Positions 9,106 to 17,854 of a stretch of DNA of 64,000 nt are shown here, in pieces (the stretch's first letter is position 1; each line of letters opens with the position of its first letter). The stretch is from Candidatus Zixiibacteriota bacterium. Its GTDB lineage: Bacteria; Zixibacteria; MSB-5A5; GN15; JACZUZ01. Made by a program: the position numbers and the translations under genes. The stretch covers positions 275,656-339,655 of the forward strand of contig JAJRPJ010000006.1 in NCBI GenBank assembly GCA_024280835.1, read 5' to 3'. Below the pieces are notes generated by a model. That model did no database searches, was not told the origin of the DNA, and worked only from the letters and a program-made list of their open reading frames with translations.

Positions 9106-11127
9106 ATGTTGTGTGACAACAAGAAAACCAAGCAACAACTAATCGAAGAGCTAGTCGCGCTACGCCGTCGAGTTAGTGGAATCTCTGAAGATAATAAAGA
9201 CAAGTGCAGTCTGTCTGATTTTGAAATGGACTCTTGGTCACTTCTGCAAAACGCACCTTTTGTGGCTATCAAGTGGAATCTCGACTTTGAAGTTGTTGAA
9301 TGGAACTTGGCGGCAGAGAGCGTTTTTGGTTATACCAAAAGTGAGGCCTTGGGAAGACATGCCGTCGGTCTGATAGTACCAGAGTCAGTCAGAGAGCAAG
9401 TCAATAAGATTTGGGATGACCTGCTCAAAAACTCAGGCGGATTCTTTAGCAGGAACGAGAACTCTACTAAGGATGGTCGTAAAGTTATTTGCGATTGGAG
9501 CAACACAACTCTCGTGGACAAGTCCGGTAAAGTTATTGGAGTAGTTTCACTCGTACATGACATCACCGATACTACAAAAACTCAAGAGGCGCTCATTGAG
9601 AGCGAGAACAAGTACCGAACCCTCTTTGAGAAATCCGCTGATGCGATTCTCATCATTGAGGGGGACCAGTTTGTTGATTGCAATTCTGCAACAGTCGCAA
9701 TGCTTGGCTACGAGAGCAGGGAAGAATTGTTGGAGACTCACCCATCTGAGTTATCACCCGAAAAACAGCCCGATGGACAAAGCTCATTCGAAAAAGCCAA
9801 TGAATTCATGTCAATCGCGTTTAGTCGTGGTAGTCATCGCTTTGAATGGGAGCATGTCAAACATGACGGGACAGTTTTCCCTGTTGAAGTTCTTCTGACA
9901 GCGGTGCCTTCTCATGGGAAGAATTTTCTCCATGTCGTCTGGAGAGACATCACCGAACGCAAGCGGCTTGAGGGGCTAGAGTCACGCGCCGCTCGGCTTG
10001 ATACCGCAGGAACAATCGCTGGACAGGTTGCGCATGACTTCAACAATCTGTTGGGACCCTTGGTTGCCTACCCAGATTTGATTCGCATGAAACTTCCTAA
10101 AGATCATCCGACATTGAAGTATTTAGCCAGAATTGAAAGTTCTGCCAAGAAAATTGCGGACATCAATCAGCAACTTCTGAGTCTAGGGAGACGTGGGCAT
10201 TACAATATGGAAGTGTTTGATTTGAATGATGTTGTCCAGCAAGCCATAAATGGGATGCCGCCTCTTGCTGATAACATCACTTGTTCGACAGAACTACAAG
10301 CAGATATTATGAAAACCTTGGGAGGTAGTTCTCAGGTTCATCGCGTAATTACAAATCTACTTTGTAACGCTGTTGATGCGTTACATGTCGGTGGTAGTAT
10401 TAGAGTCAGGACCGAGAATTATTATGCTGACGAAGTATCGGGTGTCTATGGCCGGGTCCCCAAAGGTGAATATGTCAAGCTCACAGTTTCCGACACAGGC
10501 TGCGGTATCTCAGATGAGATAGTCCAAAAGATTCTTGATCCGTTCTTTACTACCAAAGCTAGCGACAAAGTTCGTGGTTCTGGCTTGGGGCTTAGTGTTG
10601 TCGATGCAGTTCTCAAGGATCACGGTGGGTATTTGGATTTAGTGACTAAGGTTGGTGAGGGAGCTTCGTTCTATCTCTATTTCCCTGTCACTCGCAACAA
10701 GTTGATTACCGATAGCACAGAAAAAATTATTGGCGGTAATGAGTCAGTATTGGTGATTGATGATGATGAGATGCAAAGGGATGTATCCACCAATCTACTA
10801 CGTGGGCTTGGATACCGAGTCAGTGTAGCCGAGAGCGGTGAATCGGCGCTTGAGTTTCTAAAAGAGAATCCTCACGACCTACTGGTTTTGGATATGGTCA
10901 TGCCACCTGGAATTGATGGAACAGAAACATATCGGAGAATTCTCGAATTCTATCCAAATCAAAAAGCGATTTTGGCTTCAGGGTTTTCTGAATCAGACAG
11001 AGTTAGCGAAGCCCAAGCTCTGGGCGCTGGCGCCTTTGTCAAGAAGCCCTTGACCAGAAGGGCCCTCGCCGCTGCCGTCAGGCGAGAATTGGACAGGCGT
11101 GTTGAGCAAGAAGCAACCGCACATTAA
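9106..11127 (+). CDS. Hybrid sensor histidine kinase/response regulator (PAS-PAS-HisKA-HATPase-REC)
   Basis: 673-residue soluble hybrid kinase. Order: short coiled coil (LIEELVALRRRV), PAS (residues about 45-160), PAS (about 170-295, YRTLFEKSADAI), HisKA with phospho-acceptor His310 in VAHDFNNLL, HATPase with N-box NLLCNAVDAL, G1 DTGCGI and G2 GSGLGLSVV, then a receiver with DDDE acidic pocket, phospho-Asp596 in LVLDMVMP and conserved Lys in VKKPL. The open frame extends to a TTG at 9058, but GAGGAA sits well before the ATG at 9106, which I chose. It has no membrane segment, so the PAS domains sense a cytosolic signal. No DNA-binding partner is adjacent. Confidence 0.92.
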   Translation: MLCDNKKTKQQLIEELVALRRRVSGISEDNKDKCSLSDFEMDSWSLLQNAPFVAIKWNLDFEVVEWNLAAESVFGYTKSEALGRHAVGLIVPESVREQVNKIWDDLLKNSGGFFSRNENSTKDGRKVICDWSNTTLVDKSGKVIGVVSLVHDITDTTKTQEALIESENKYRTLFEKSADAILIIEGDQFVDCNSATVAMLGYESREELLETHPSELSPEKQPDGQSSFEKANEFMSIAFSRGSHRFEWEHVKHDGTVFPVEVLLTAVPSHGKNFLHVVWRDITERKRLEGLESRAARLDTAGTIAGQVAHDFNNLLGPLVAYPDLIRMKLPKDHPTLKYLARIESSAKKIADINQQLLSLGRRGHYNMEVFDLNDVVQQAINGMPPLADNITCSTELQADIMKTLGGSSQVHRVITNLLCNAVDALHVGGSIRVRTENYYADEVSGVYGRVPKGEYVKLTVSDTGCGISDEIVQKILDPFFTTKASDKVRGSGLGLSVVDAVLKDHGGYLDLVTKVGEGASFYLYFPVTRNKLITDSTEKIIGGNESVLVIDDDEMQRDVSTNLLRGLGYRVSVAESGESALEFLKENPHDLLVLDMVMPPGIDGTETYRRILEFYPNQKAILASGFSESDRVSEAQALGAGAFVKKPLTRRALAAAVRRELDRRVEQEATAH

Positions 11128-11369
11128 CTTCCGCAGAACAGTCGGAAAGCCCTGTTGAAGATCACATGATTATCAGCGGGGTTTTTTCGTAGGTACAAAG
11201 GTTCATGGTATTGAAGCATTATTGCCACTAATGCATGTTGGCTGAGTTGCGAGTCTTGAGCATTATTTCTGGGCCACTTATTTACAGTTTATTGCAGACT
11301 TGCTTGGTCCAGTTTAGCTATTGTTAGAATGACAATGATTTATTATGGGATACCCTAAAAGGAGATGTC

Positions 11370-11654
11370 ATGTCGCAAATTCTAATTAGACACAAAGTCA
11401 ACAGTTATGCCGAGTGGAAGAAGGCTTTTGATAACTTCGCTGGTTTTCGCAAGTCATCAGGAGAAAAATCCTACAGGATTTTTCATCAAGCAGATAACCC
11501 TAATGATTTGACACTAATTTTCGAGTGGGAATCACAGAGTAGCGCTGAAACTTTCCTCGCCTCCGAGGAACTGAAATCCGCGATGCAAGAGGCGGGAGTT
11601 GCTGAAGCCCCTAACGTTCAATTTCTCGTCAATATCGGTGAAGGTAGTTTTTGA
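11370..11654 (+). CDS. Small ABM-fold (dimeric alpha-beta barrel) protein
   Basis: 94 residues with the ferredoxin-like pattern of antibiotic-biosynthesis-monooxygenase or stress-barrel proteins: beta strand ILIRHKV, helix YAEWKKAFD, strand SYRIFHQ, strand LTLIFEWES, helix SAETFLASEELKSAM, and a final strand VQFLVNI. Start has AAAAGGAGATGTCATG. Proteins of this shape are often annotated as putative quinol monooxygenases or cyclases, but no catalytic residue can be named here. It stands alone, followed by a cluster of hairpins. Confidence 0.8.
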   Translation: MSQILIRHKVNSYAEWKKAFDNFAGFRKSSGEKSYRIFHQADNPNDLTLIFEWESQSSAETFLASEELKSAMQEAGVAEAPNVQFLVNIGEGSF

Positions 11655-11675
11655 TTTCGGGTGGCCACTTCTCTT

Positions 11676-11872
11676 GGGCTTGTTGAACAAGCCCGAAACT
11701 GTTGCGTCGGGTCTTGCGATAGCGCTTTTTGCTGTCGTGTGACCCGACGCTTTCCTTATGGAGACGTGTCGGGTCACAATTTTCACTGTTTCAATATCAA
11801 AACAGGCGAAAATCAAGACCTCACACAACAAATGGGACTTCATCAACAAGCCCTCTTGAGTGGGCTTCTTAT
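11676..11872 (+). repeat. Cluster of strong hairpins (structured non-coding element)
   Basis: Three stem-loops in 200 nt. First, GGGCTTGTT-G-AACAAGCCC at 11676-11694. Second, GCGTCGGGTC / GACCCGACGC (11704-11713 and 11741-11750) enclosing an inner 7-bp stem CGATAGC / GCTGTCG and a 7-nt loop. Third, AAGCCC / GGGCTT (11848-11853 and 11862-11867). No protein frame is convincing. It could be a small structured RNA or the remnant of a miniature mobile element. The adjoining region to 12147 holds only the terminator and promoter listed separately. Confidence 0.55.
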
Positions 11873-11906
11873 TTTGAACAAGCTCTAGCAACGTGAACAG
11901 GAACAA

Positions 11907-11945
11907 GAAGCCCCAGTGATTGACAGCGCTGGGGCTTTTTTATTT
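11907..11945 (+). terminator. Rho-independent terminator
   Basis: AAGCCCCAG (11908-11916) pairs with CTGGGGCTT (11929-11937) over a 12-nt loop, followed by a T-rich tract to 11945. It closes the transcript through the ABM gene and the hairpin cluster. Confidence 0.85.
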
Positions 11946-12068
11946 TGCTCCGTTTCTTGCACAATTTCACTATTCTATTGGGCAGTGAGAGAGCAGCCTG
12001 ATTGATCGCACGAACCGATCACAATAGAATGTCATGGGACTCAATGGGCAACTGTGCTTAAGTAACCT

Positions 12069-12096
12069 TTGACTTGGTCCTAATTTGGCGTATATT
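12069..12096 (+). promoter_or_regulatory. Promoter of the repeat lipoprotein
   Basis: TTGACT (12069-12074), 16-nt spacer, TATATT (12091-12096), about 50 nt before the GTG start. Confidence 0.6.
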
Positions 12097-12147
12097 ATAG
12101 ATGACAGACAATTGTATGTGTAATCCCTCAAAACCAAAGGGCAATTC

Positions 12148-13197
12148 GTGAAGAACTATAAAAATAGACTAGTATTGTCGGCTCTCGTTTCTTTGGCCTG
12201 CTTGACTGCATGTTCCAGTAGCAACAATCCAACAGAACCGCAACCACTTGACCTGACGATTCTCGATACCCAAGCAAAAATCGACGCTTTCGGCGCCCAG
12301 GGCGATACAGTTCTTACCGAACGTTTGGTAATCGGAATAGCGAACCAACCAAACAGTTCTATCACCAATCTGAATGCGTTGAGCAGGCTCACTTCGGTCA
12401 AGGGGTTGGCGATTTATGACAATGACAGTCTGGGCGACCTCAGCGGATTGGAGAACTTAACGACCATTGGAGTTGACGGGTTGATGATTGAGTGTAACCC
12501 GAGTCTCACGAGTATGAGCGGCTTGATCGGACTGCAGTCAGTTGGCGGCAATACCATAGTCGGGATGAATGAAATCGTAGCAACTCTGGATGGATTGAAT
12601 AGCCTAGTGACTATTGGCGGTGATTTTACCATCACCGAAAATCCACGTCTAATCAATATGAGTGGCCTGATAGGACTGCAGTCAGTTGGCGGTAATACGG
12701 TAGTCGGCATGAATGGCATCATCGCAACTTTGGATGGATTGAATAATCTGGCGACTGTTGGCGGTGATTTGATTGTCGACGAAAATCCAGCTCTCACCAG
12801 CATCGCTGGCTTAATAGGACTGCAGTCAGTTGGTGGCAATTTGGCCATCAGCATGAATGGAATTATTGAAAGTCTGAGTGGTCTCGACAATCTTGCCAGC
12901 ATTGGTGGAAACTTGGCAATAGATAAAAATCCCCGACTCCTGCGAGTTAATGGTCTTCTAGGACTGGTGAGTGTCGGCAGTACCGTTGTTATCACCGACA
13001 ATACACTCATCGCTGATCTCTCTGGCCTCTCCAATCTATCGAGTGTTGGGGGAGGATTGTTGCTTTTGAGAAACCCCGCACTCAATAATTTTTGCGGGCT
13101 AAAGACCCTCCTGTTAACTGGATACAACACGGGCTATGCGGCCGTGGGGAATGCCTTGAACCCGACTATAGATGAAATCAAGAACTGCGTTTTCTGA
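12148..13197 (+). CDS. Lipoprotein with receptor-L/leucine-rich-like solenoid repeats
   Basis: 349 residues, GTG start after AAAGG, lipobox LTAC with lipid Cys22 and a Ser/Asn/Pro linker. From about residue 60 it is made of roughly 24-residue units of the type LxGLxxLxSVGGxxxIxxNxxL, arranged as 48-residue pairs. At DNA level GGACTGCAGTCAGTTGGCGG recurs at 12529, 12673 and 12817, exactly 144 nt apart. This resembles the right-handed beta solenoid of receptor L domains and bacterial surface proteins. A C-terminal cap has NFCGLKTLL and a final Cys. Likely an exposed binding scaffold; the ligand is unknown. Confidence 0.8.
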   Translation: MKNYKNRLVLSALVSLACLTACSSSNNPTEPQPLDLTILDTQAKIDAFGAQGDTVLTERLVIGIANQPNSSITNLNALSRLTSVKGLAIYDNDSLGDLSGLENLTTIGVDGLMIECNPSLTSMSGLIGLQSVGGNTIVGMNEIVATLDGLNSLVTIGGDFTITENPRLINMSGLIGLQSVGGNTVVGMNGIIATLDGLNNLATVGGDLIVDENPALTSIAGLIGLQSVGGNLAISMNGIIESLSGLDNLASIGGNLAIDKNPRLLRVNGLLGLVSVGSTVVITDNTLIADLSGLSNLSSVGGGLLLLRNPALNNFCGLKTLLLTGYNTGYAAVGNALNPTIDEIKNCVF

Positions 13198-13649
13198 TAA
13201 TTAAATCATCTGTTTGAGAAAAATCTGCCGACTCTGACCATAGAGACGCATTCAAACGCAGATGTGCCGGCTGGTATAGCGCGAATTTTCAACACCCGCC
13301 CAGCTCGGATTTGTGAGACGAGTGTTCGTTACACAGATTTAGCGATTTTTTTGCACAGGTGGGTATGCGCACGACAAGACTAAGAGAGAACTATTCCTAT
13401 AATTACGGCCTCGAATACGATAATGCCCTATTGTCTATATCCACAAATACTCAGAGTTGACATTTTTTGAAGACCCAAGCCTTTCTATTATCTTCTTGCA
13501 ATTCAGTAGTTTACGTGCACAAACATAGCGCTTGACATACCCAAACTATTGCATACCTTTAGAGTGGTTGTATACCACCTATTTCATCTGTTTCGCCACA
13601 CGAAGCTCTCGTTCAACGAGTTGCTATAAACAACATACAAGGGGTTACT
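13198..13649. other. 452-nt AT-rich intergenic region
   Basis: No gene seen. Possible -35 boxes TTGACA at 13457 and 13532 lack good -10 partners at normal spacing. A small dyad GTGGT-TGTAT-ACCAC lies near 13565-13579. It most likely carries the promoter of the TSP3 protein, but I cannot place it. Confidence 0.4.
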
Positions 13650-15095
13650 ATGTCTTGCTCTAGAACTTTGCGCATGCTAATGTTTCTTTCGTTTTCGCTA
13701 TGCCTGTCGACTTCGGCATTTGCCGTAGATACAGATGGTGATGGTATTGACGATTCTCTTGATAATTGTCCAACAATTTTCAATCCCTCACAATCAGACT
13801 TAGATGGCGATGGTGTAGGTGATGCATGTGATATCTGTCCTGGTTTTGATGACACTATTGATTCAGATGGTGATGGCGTCCCAGATGGTTGTGATATTTG
13901 TGCTGCTGGTGATGACACAATCGATACAGACGGTGACGGAATCCCTGACGCATGCGATGTTTGTCCAACAATTTTCAATCCCTCACAATCAGACTTAGAT
14001 GGCGATGGTGTAGGTGATGCATGTGATATCTGTCCTGGTTTTAATGACACTATTGATTCAGATGGTGATGGCGTCCCAGATGGTTGTGATATTTGTGCTG
14101 CTGGTGATGACACAATCGATATGGACGGTGACGGAATCCCTGACGCATGCGATGTTTGTCCAACAATTTTCAATCCCTCACAATCAGACTTAGATGGCGA
14201 TGGTGTAGGTGATGCATGTGATATCTGTCCTGGTTTTAATGACGCTATCGATTCAGACGGAGATGGTGTCCCGAATGGTTGTGATATTTGCTCTCTTGGT
14301 GATGACACAATCGACACAGACGTCGACGGGATTCCAGATGCGTGTGACAATTGTCCTACAACATCTAACTCTACTCAAGCTGATGGTGATGGTGACGGAT
14401 TCGGGGATGCCTGTGATATTTGTCTGCTAGGCGACGATACGCTAGATGCAGACGCTGATGGTACTCCTGATGCCTGCGATTTGTGTCCGGGATTTGATGA
14501 CACGATCGACACAGACGGTGATGGGATTCCAGATGCGTGTGACAATTGCCCAGCGATTGCCAATCCAACACAAACAGACTCAGATGCCGATGGTGTTGGC
14601 GATGCATGCGATATCTGTCCTGGTTTCGATGATGCGCTTGATGGAGATGGAGATGGCGTTCCAAATGGTTGTGACATTTGCTCTCTTGGTGATGATACAA
14701 TAGATACAGATGGCGACGGAATCGCTGATGCGTGTGACAATTGTCCTACAACATCTAACTCTACTCAAGCTGATGGTGATGGTGACGGATTTGGTGATGC
14801 CTGTGATATCTGTCCTGGTTTTGATGATACAATTGATTTAAACAATAACAACATTCCAGATGGTTGTGAAGGATGCTGTGTTGTTTCAGGTGACTATAAC
14901 CATGACGGATCATTCAACATTGCCGATGTAACAGCGGGTATCGCACGTATTTTTGGAGGTGGTCCCCCACCCTTCTGCCAAGATGAAGCTGATGCCAACG
15001 GCGACAACACATTTAACATTGCCGATGTCACGTTTGGTATCGCCAGAATTTTCGGCGGCGGACCAGCTCCTGTTTGTGGAACTACTGGTATGTAA
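13650..15095 (+). CDS. Secreted thrombospondin type 3 repeat protein with dockerin-like C-terminus
   Basis: 481 residues: signal peptide (cut near AFA-VDTDG, residue 25), then about a dozen calcium-binding TSP3 motifs of the form [12 protein letters not shown] with paired Cys, to about residue 408. A CC pair then leads to two dockerin/EF-hand-like repeats: [26 protein letters not shown] and a second with [16 protein letters not shown]. Start is supported by AAGGGGTTACTATG. The first half contains 195-bp tandem DNA repeats (65 codons) starting at 13770, 13965 and 14160. TSP3 arrays are rigid calcium-loaded spacers. The paired C-terminal motif ending in GGPxP is common in proteins of Zixibacteria-like genomes and may be a sorting or docking module (inference). 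Confidence 0.88.
   Translation: MSCSRTLRMLMFLSFSLCLSTSAFAVDTDGDGIDDSLDNCPTIFNPSQSDLDGDGVGDACDICPGFDDTIDSDGDGVPDGCDICAAGDDTIDTDGDGIPDACDVCPTIFNPSQSDLDGDGVGDACDICPGFNDTIDSDGDGVPDGCDICAAGDDTIDMDGDGIPDACDVCPTIFNPSQSDLDGDGVGDACDICPGFNDAIDSDGDGVPNGCDICSLGDDTIDTDVDGIPDACDNCPTTSNSTQADGDGDGFGDACDICLLGDDTLDADADGTPDACDLCPGFDDTIDTDGDGIPDACDNCPAIANPTQTDSDADGVGDACDICPGFDDALDGDGDGVPNGCDICSLGDDTIDTDGDGIADACDNCPTTSNSTQADGDGDGFGDACDICPGFDDTIDLNNNNIPDGCEGCCVVSGDYNHDGSFNIADVTAGIARIFGGGPPPFCQDEADANGDNTFNIADVTFGIARIFGGGPAPVCGTTGM
13770..14354 (+). repeat. 195-bp tandem repeat, three copies
   Basis: Copies begin at 13770, 13965 and 14160. The first two differ at only a few bases (for example GATGACACT versus AATGACACT); the third drifts in its second half. 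The unit length is a multiple of three, so copy number can change without breaking the frame. Confidence 0.85.
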
Positions 15096-15399
15096 TCCAG
15101 CTTGCAAGACTACTCGATAACTTGACTCATGATATAATACAAGAAAACCCCAGTGAGTATTCTCACTGGGGTTTTCTTAATCCAAGCTCCCTGTCTTGTA
15201 CGACTTCACTAACTTTTTGAGTAGTGAAGACGCGGACTTAGTGATTGGTCAATTACTGGAACTTGGTGAGAATCAATAGCTTGATCTAAGATAGAACATT
15301 CAAGCTTGGATTGGCCATAGACAGGGAATCACTCCATTCATTAACGACTCACTCACGCGGCTAAGAGGAATCATGTAGCATTAGGAGGATCCTTTTGTT
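15096..15399. other. Convergent intergenic region
   Basis: Holds the strong bidirectional terminator at 15141-15178. The remaining 220 nt show no gene or clear signal. Confidence 0.5.
15141..15178 (+). terminator. Bidirectional intrinsic terminator
   Basis: Perfect 17-bp arms AAGAAAACCCCAGTGAG / CTCACTGGGGTTTTCTT with a 4-nt loop. T-rich on the plus strand and, by symmetry, on the minus strand. It separates the TSP3 gene from the oppositely directed metal operon. Confidence 0.9.
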
Positions 15400-16320
15400 T
15401 TAGTTCAGCCGATATTGCAGGATACGATTATTCCCGAAGTCAACCACGTATATATATCCGTCAGTTGACACTGCCACATCAGTCGGCCTGTCCAATTTGT
15501 TCTCTCCCATATCCTGCGAACCGAAAGCGTACAAATACTTACCGTTTTCCTCAAATACTTGTATGCGTGAATTCTCAAAGTCTGCTATAAATAATCTACC
15601 ATCCGGTCCCTGCTCTATTGCATCAGCAACCTCGAATTCACCAGCGTCACCGCCTTTTTGGCCCCAAACCTGTGGTGATGCTCTGTCTGTGAATTGTTGT
15701 ATGCGGTTGTTATAGGCGTCGGCGACAAAGACCTGTCCCTTAGAGCCAATGGAGACGTCTGTAGGATAGTAGAATTCTCCTACATCATGTCCCTCAGAAC
15801 CAAATTGTGAGTTGAAGTCGCCTGACGAATCAAACACTTCAATTCGGTGATTGTAAAAATCTGCAACATAGATTCTACCGTCGGTCCCAAATCCAACTCC
15901 GGCGGGTGAATCAAACTCTCCAGCTTCACTTCCGCTTTTGCCAAATGTGAACAAGAAACTGCCAGAAGTATCGAACACGCTGATTCGGTCAGCGCCGTAC
16001 TCTGGGACATATATCCTGCTATTGTCGTCAATGGCGAGATGCATTGGTCTGTCAAACTCGTCAGACCCGCTGTTCCATTGCATGAGAAATGTCCCGTCTG
16101 GTCCAAATTTCTGTATGCGATTATTACCAGCGTCACTAATGTAGACATTTCCATTTCCATCAAGAGCTACACCGATCGGCTCGTTGAATTGTCCGGCGTC
16201 ATTACCCTGTTCTCCCCAAGTGGAAAGATATGTAACAGAGCCATCCATTTCGGAGGTACATCCGACAGGCAGAAGAGCCAACAGCGTTATCAGAGAGCAA
16301 AACTTTTGAAAAGGAATCAT
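15400..16320 (-). CDS. NHL-repeat beta-propeller lipoprotein
   Basis: 306 residues with lipobox LPVGC (lipid Cys21). The mature protein is a six-bladed NHL propeller; each blade has the pattern GEFxxPxGVAxDxxGxVYVADxxNxRIQxF, for example DAGQFNEPIGVALDG and VYISDAGNNRIQKF. NHL propellers bind proteins, ligands or metals and some are lyases, but no catalytic residues stand out. It is the last gene of the metal operon: its ATG overlaps the stop of the HMA gene by one base (TAATG), so translation is coupled. A role as an envelope partner of the HMA protein is inference from that coupling. Confidence 0.88.
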   Translation of the reverse strand: MIPFQKFCSLITLLALLPVGCTSEMDGSVTYLSTWGEQGNDAGQFNEPIGVALDGNGNVYISDAGNNRIQKFGPDGTFLMQWNSGSDEFDRPMHLAIDDNSRIYVPEYGADRISVFDTSGSFLFTFGKSGSEAGEFDSPAGVGFGTDGRIYVADFYNHRIEVFDSSGDFNSQFGSEGHDVGEFYYPTDVSIGSKGQVFVADAYNNRIQQFTDRASPQVWGQKGGDAGEFEVADAIEQGPDGRLFIADFENSRIQVFEENGKYLYAFGSQDMGENKLDRPTDVAVSTDGYIYVVDFGNNRILQYRLN

Positions 16321-16850
16321 TATTGCTCCTCGAACGTTTCCGTCTTGATCAAAAACTGATGCAAGCTCTTGTTGTTACTCGATCTCACATTATCAATATC
16401 GCCGATTATCCGTACGGCAGCTTTGGAGGAGATTGCCGATTTTGCGAATGACAAAAAGGCGGATTCCCCTGTCACTGCAAATCTTGTTACATCATCGGTT
16501 TGTATCAAATAAATTGTACCATCACGCTCTATGAGAAACCCGGTAACAGTGACTATCATTTCACGCGGCGTGAATCCAGCATCCTTGACAGCAGGTCGTA
16601 CCGCCGCGATGTTTATTGCAACTGAATCTTTTGCTATGAGCTTGGCGCTTCCCTTATCGATATTGATGACCAACTCATGTACACCTTCGATCTTTTTAAG
16701 TTTCTTTTCAAGACCATAGGCGCAAAAAGGGCACGACATACCATCGACTCTCACTTCTACGCTTTCAATCTGCGCTTGCGATGGTTTTGCAGTAAATAGC
16801 AATAGCAAAACTAGCAACGTTATGGCGAAACTTTTACTCCGATAATTCAT
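16320..16850 (-). CDS. Periplasmic heavy-metal-associated (HMA) domain protein
   Basis: 176 residues: signal peptide at 1-26 (PSQAQ), HMA domain at about 28-98 with the metal site GMSCPFC (Cys40, Cys43), and a C-terminal beta-rich domain from about 98 (VTVTGFL, GTIYLIQT, AVRIIGDIDNV) that looks like a small OB-type barrel. MerP-like proteins carry only the HMA domain, so the added domain is unusual. No close SD is seen; GGAG lies 9 nt before the ATG. Fourth function in the operon order after the outer-membrane protein. Likely binds Hg(II), Cu(I) or another soft metal in the periplasm; which metal is not decidable here. Confidence 0.85.
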   Translation of the reverse strand: MNYRSKSFAITLLVLLLLFTAKPSQAQIESVEVRVDGMSCPFCAYGLEKKLKKIEGVHELVINIDKGSAKLIAKDSVAINIAAVRPAVKDAGFTPREMIVTVTGFLIERDGTIYLIQTDDVTRFAVTGESAFLSFAKSAISSKAAVRIIGDIDNVRSSNNKSLHQFLIKTETFEEQ

Positions 16851-16915
16851 TTTTCAATTCTCCATTCTTTTCATTAGTACAAATGCTGGCTATGTTCACT
16901 GGAACAATCTTGTCC

Positions 16916-17824
16916 TTAGAACAACAACAATCGGCTTCCCAAAGAAACCGTCCAATCCTTTGCCAATTGCACACCATGTTGTTCATTAACAATTGGATAC
17001 TGAAGTGATGTTTCCAAGAGCCAGCGACGGCCGCCAATGAATTGTATCCCTGGCGAAAGGAATACCACTGTGCCTCCACTGTTATTCACAGCAACGCTAT
17101 TGAGTTGATTGCGATTTGTTGTTGAGCCATTTATCTCAAGATAGGCATTGAGTTGCGGCGAAGGATATGTTTCGTACCGTCCAGGAAACACTCGATAACC
17201 AAAGGCTAAATTAAAGTTGAACGCATCACCAAAATCGAGCGAATCATGTGTGGTATTGAGATTATATATTCCCTCAGCGAAAAGCCCCATTCGATTTTTT
17301 ACCCAGCCAAACACTGTAGAAAGAAAAATGTCTGTTGAGCCAGTTCCTAGCGCCAGCGAGGAGTTTTCGTCGCCAGTCGGTAGTTTGATTCCAACTTTGC
17401 TGGCGATTCTGAATGTTTCGTTGCGTCTGTCGTATTGATAGAGTAAACGTTTGACAAACAACTTTATGTCTCCAAGCCCAGAATTGGTAATTGAGCCACT
17501 ATTCCTGTTAAGATCAATATTCACAAACGGAGCAATTATTCCGATTTGCCATTTGTCAGAAAATAGATTGTAGGGAATTACTACTGGCGTTATCATGGCA
17601 GTTATCCTGCTATCGGAAGGGTCAGGTATTTTGTTGCCGTTCGATCGTAATGTACCCGTACGAATGATTTTCCCGAAGAATCTGATGCCACGTCCTTCAA
17701 GTCCGAGCATGATAGGAGTGTCTGTATTGATAGGTGGCCCCTGTGCGTTGACGATGTCGGTTGCAACTAACAATGTTGCTATACATACCACGCCAACAAA
17801 CACATATTGCTTTATCTTCATCAT
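16916..17824 (-). CDS. Outer-membrane beta-barrel protein (MetA/transporter-like)
   Basis: 302 residues with signal peptide (cut near VNAQG, residue 28). Alternating hydrophobic strands with aromatic ends, strand-turn motifs SGLGDIKLFVKRLL and VGIKLPTGDENSSLALGTGSTD, and a final strand ending in LLLF match the family of transporter-like barrels annotated as phenol_MetA_deg. In such proteins the GLGDxxL and KLPTGD motifs are diagnostic. No Cys in the mature part. It lies between the thioredoxin-like and HMA genes of the metal operon, 30 nt after the former. It could pass metal or small molecules across the outer membrane (inference). Confidence 0.78.
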   Translation of the reverse strand: MMKIKQYVFVGVVCIATLLVATDIVNAQGPPINTDTPIMLGLEGRGIRFFGKIIRTGTLRSNGNKIPDPSDSRITAMITPVVIPYNLFSDKWQIGIIAPFVNIDLNRNSGSITNSGLGDIKLFVKRLLYQYDRRNETFRIASKVGIKLPTGDENSSLALGTGSTDIFLSTVFGWVKNRMGLFAEGIYNLNTTHDSLDFGDAFNFNLAFGYRVFPGRYETYPSPQLNAYLEINGSTTNRNQLNSVAVNNSGGTVVFLSPGIQFIGGRRWLLETSLQYPIVNEQHGVQLAKDWTVSLGSRLLLF

Positions 17825-17854
17825 TCGCTCTCTTAGCTAGGCAATCCGTCGATA

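Noticed and set aside
11128-11200. Terminator after the hybrid kinase (GCGGGGTTTTTT)
   Set aside because: The T-tract lacks a convincing pairing upstream arm.
12414-13130. 238-codon minus-strand frame
   Set aside because: Antisense shadow of the repeat lipoprotein, with the same 144-nt periodicity.
13770-14354. CRISPR-like array
   Set aside because: Repeats are contiguous, 195 bp, in frame and coding; there are no unique spacers.
13613-14740. Long minus-strand frames rich in Ser, Pro and His opposite the TSP3 gene
   Set aside because: They mirror the repetitive GAT/GGT codons of the real plus-strand gene and have no start signals.
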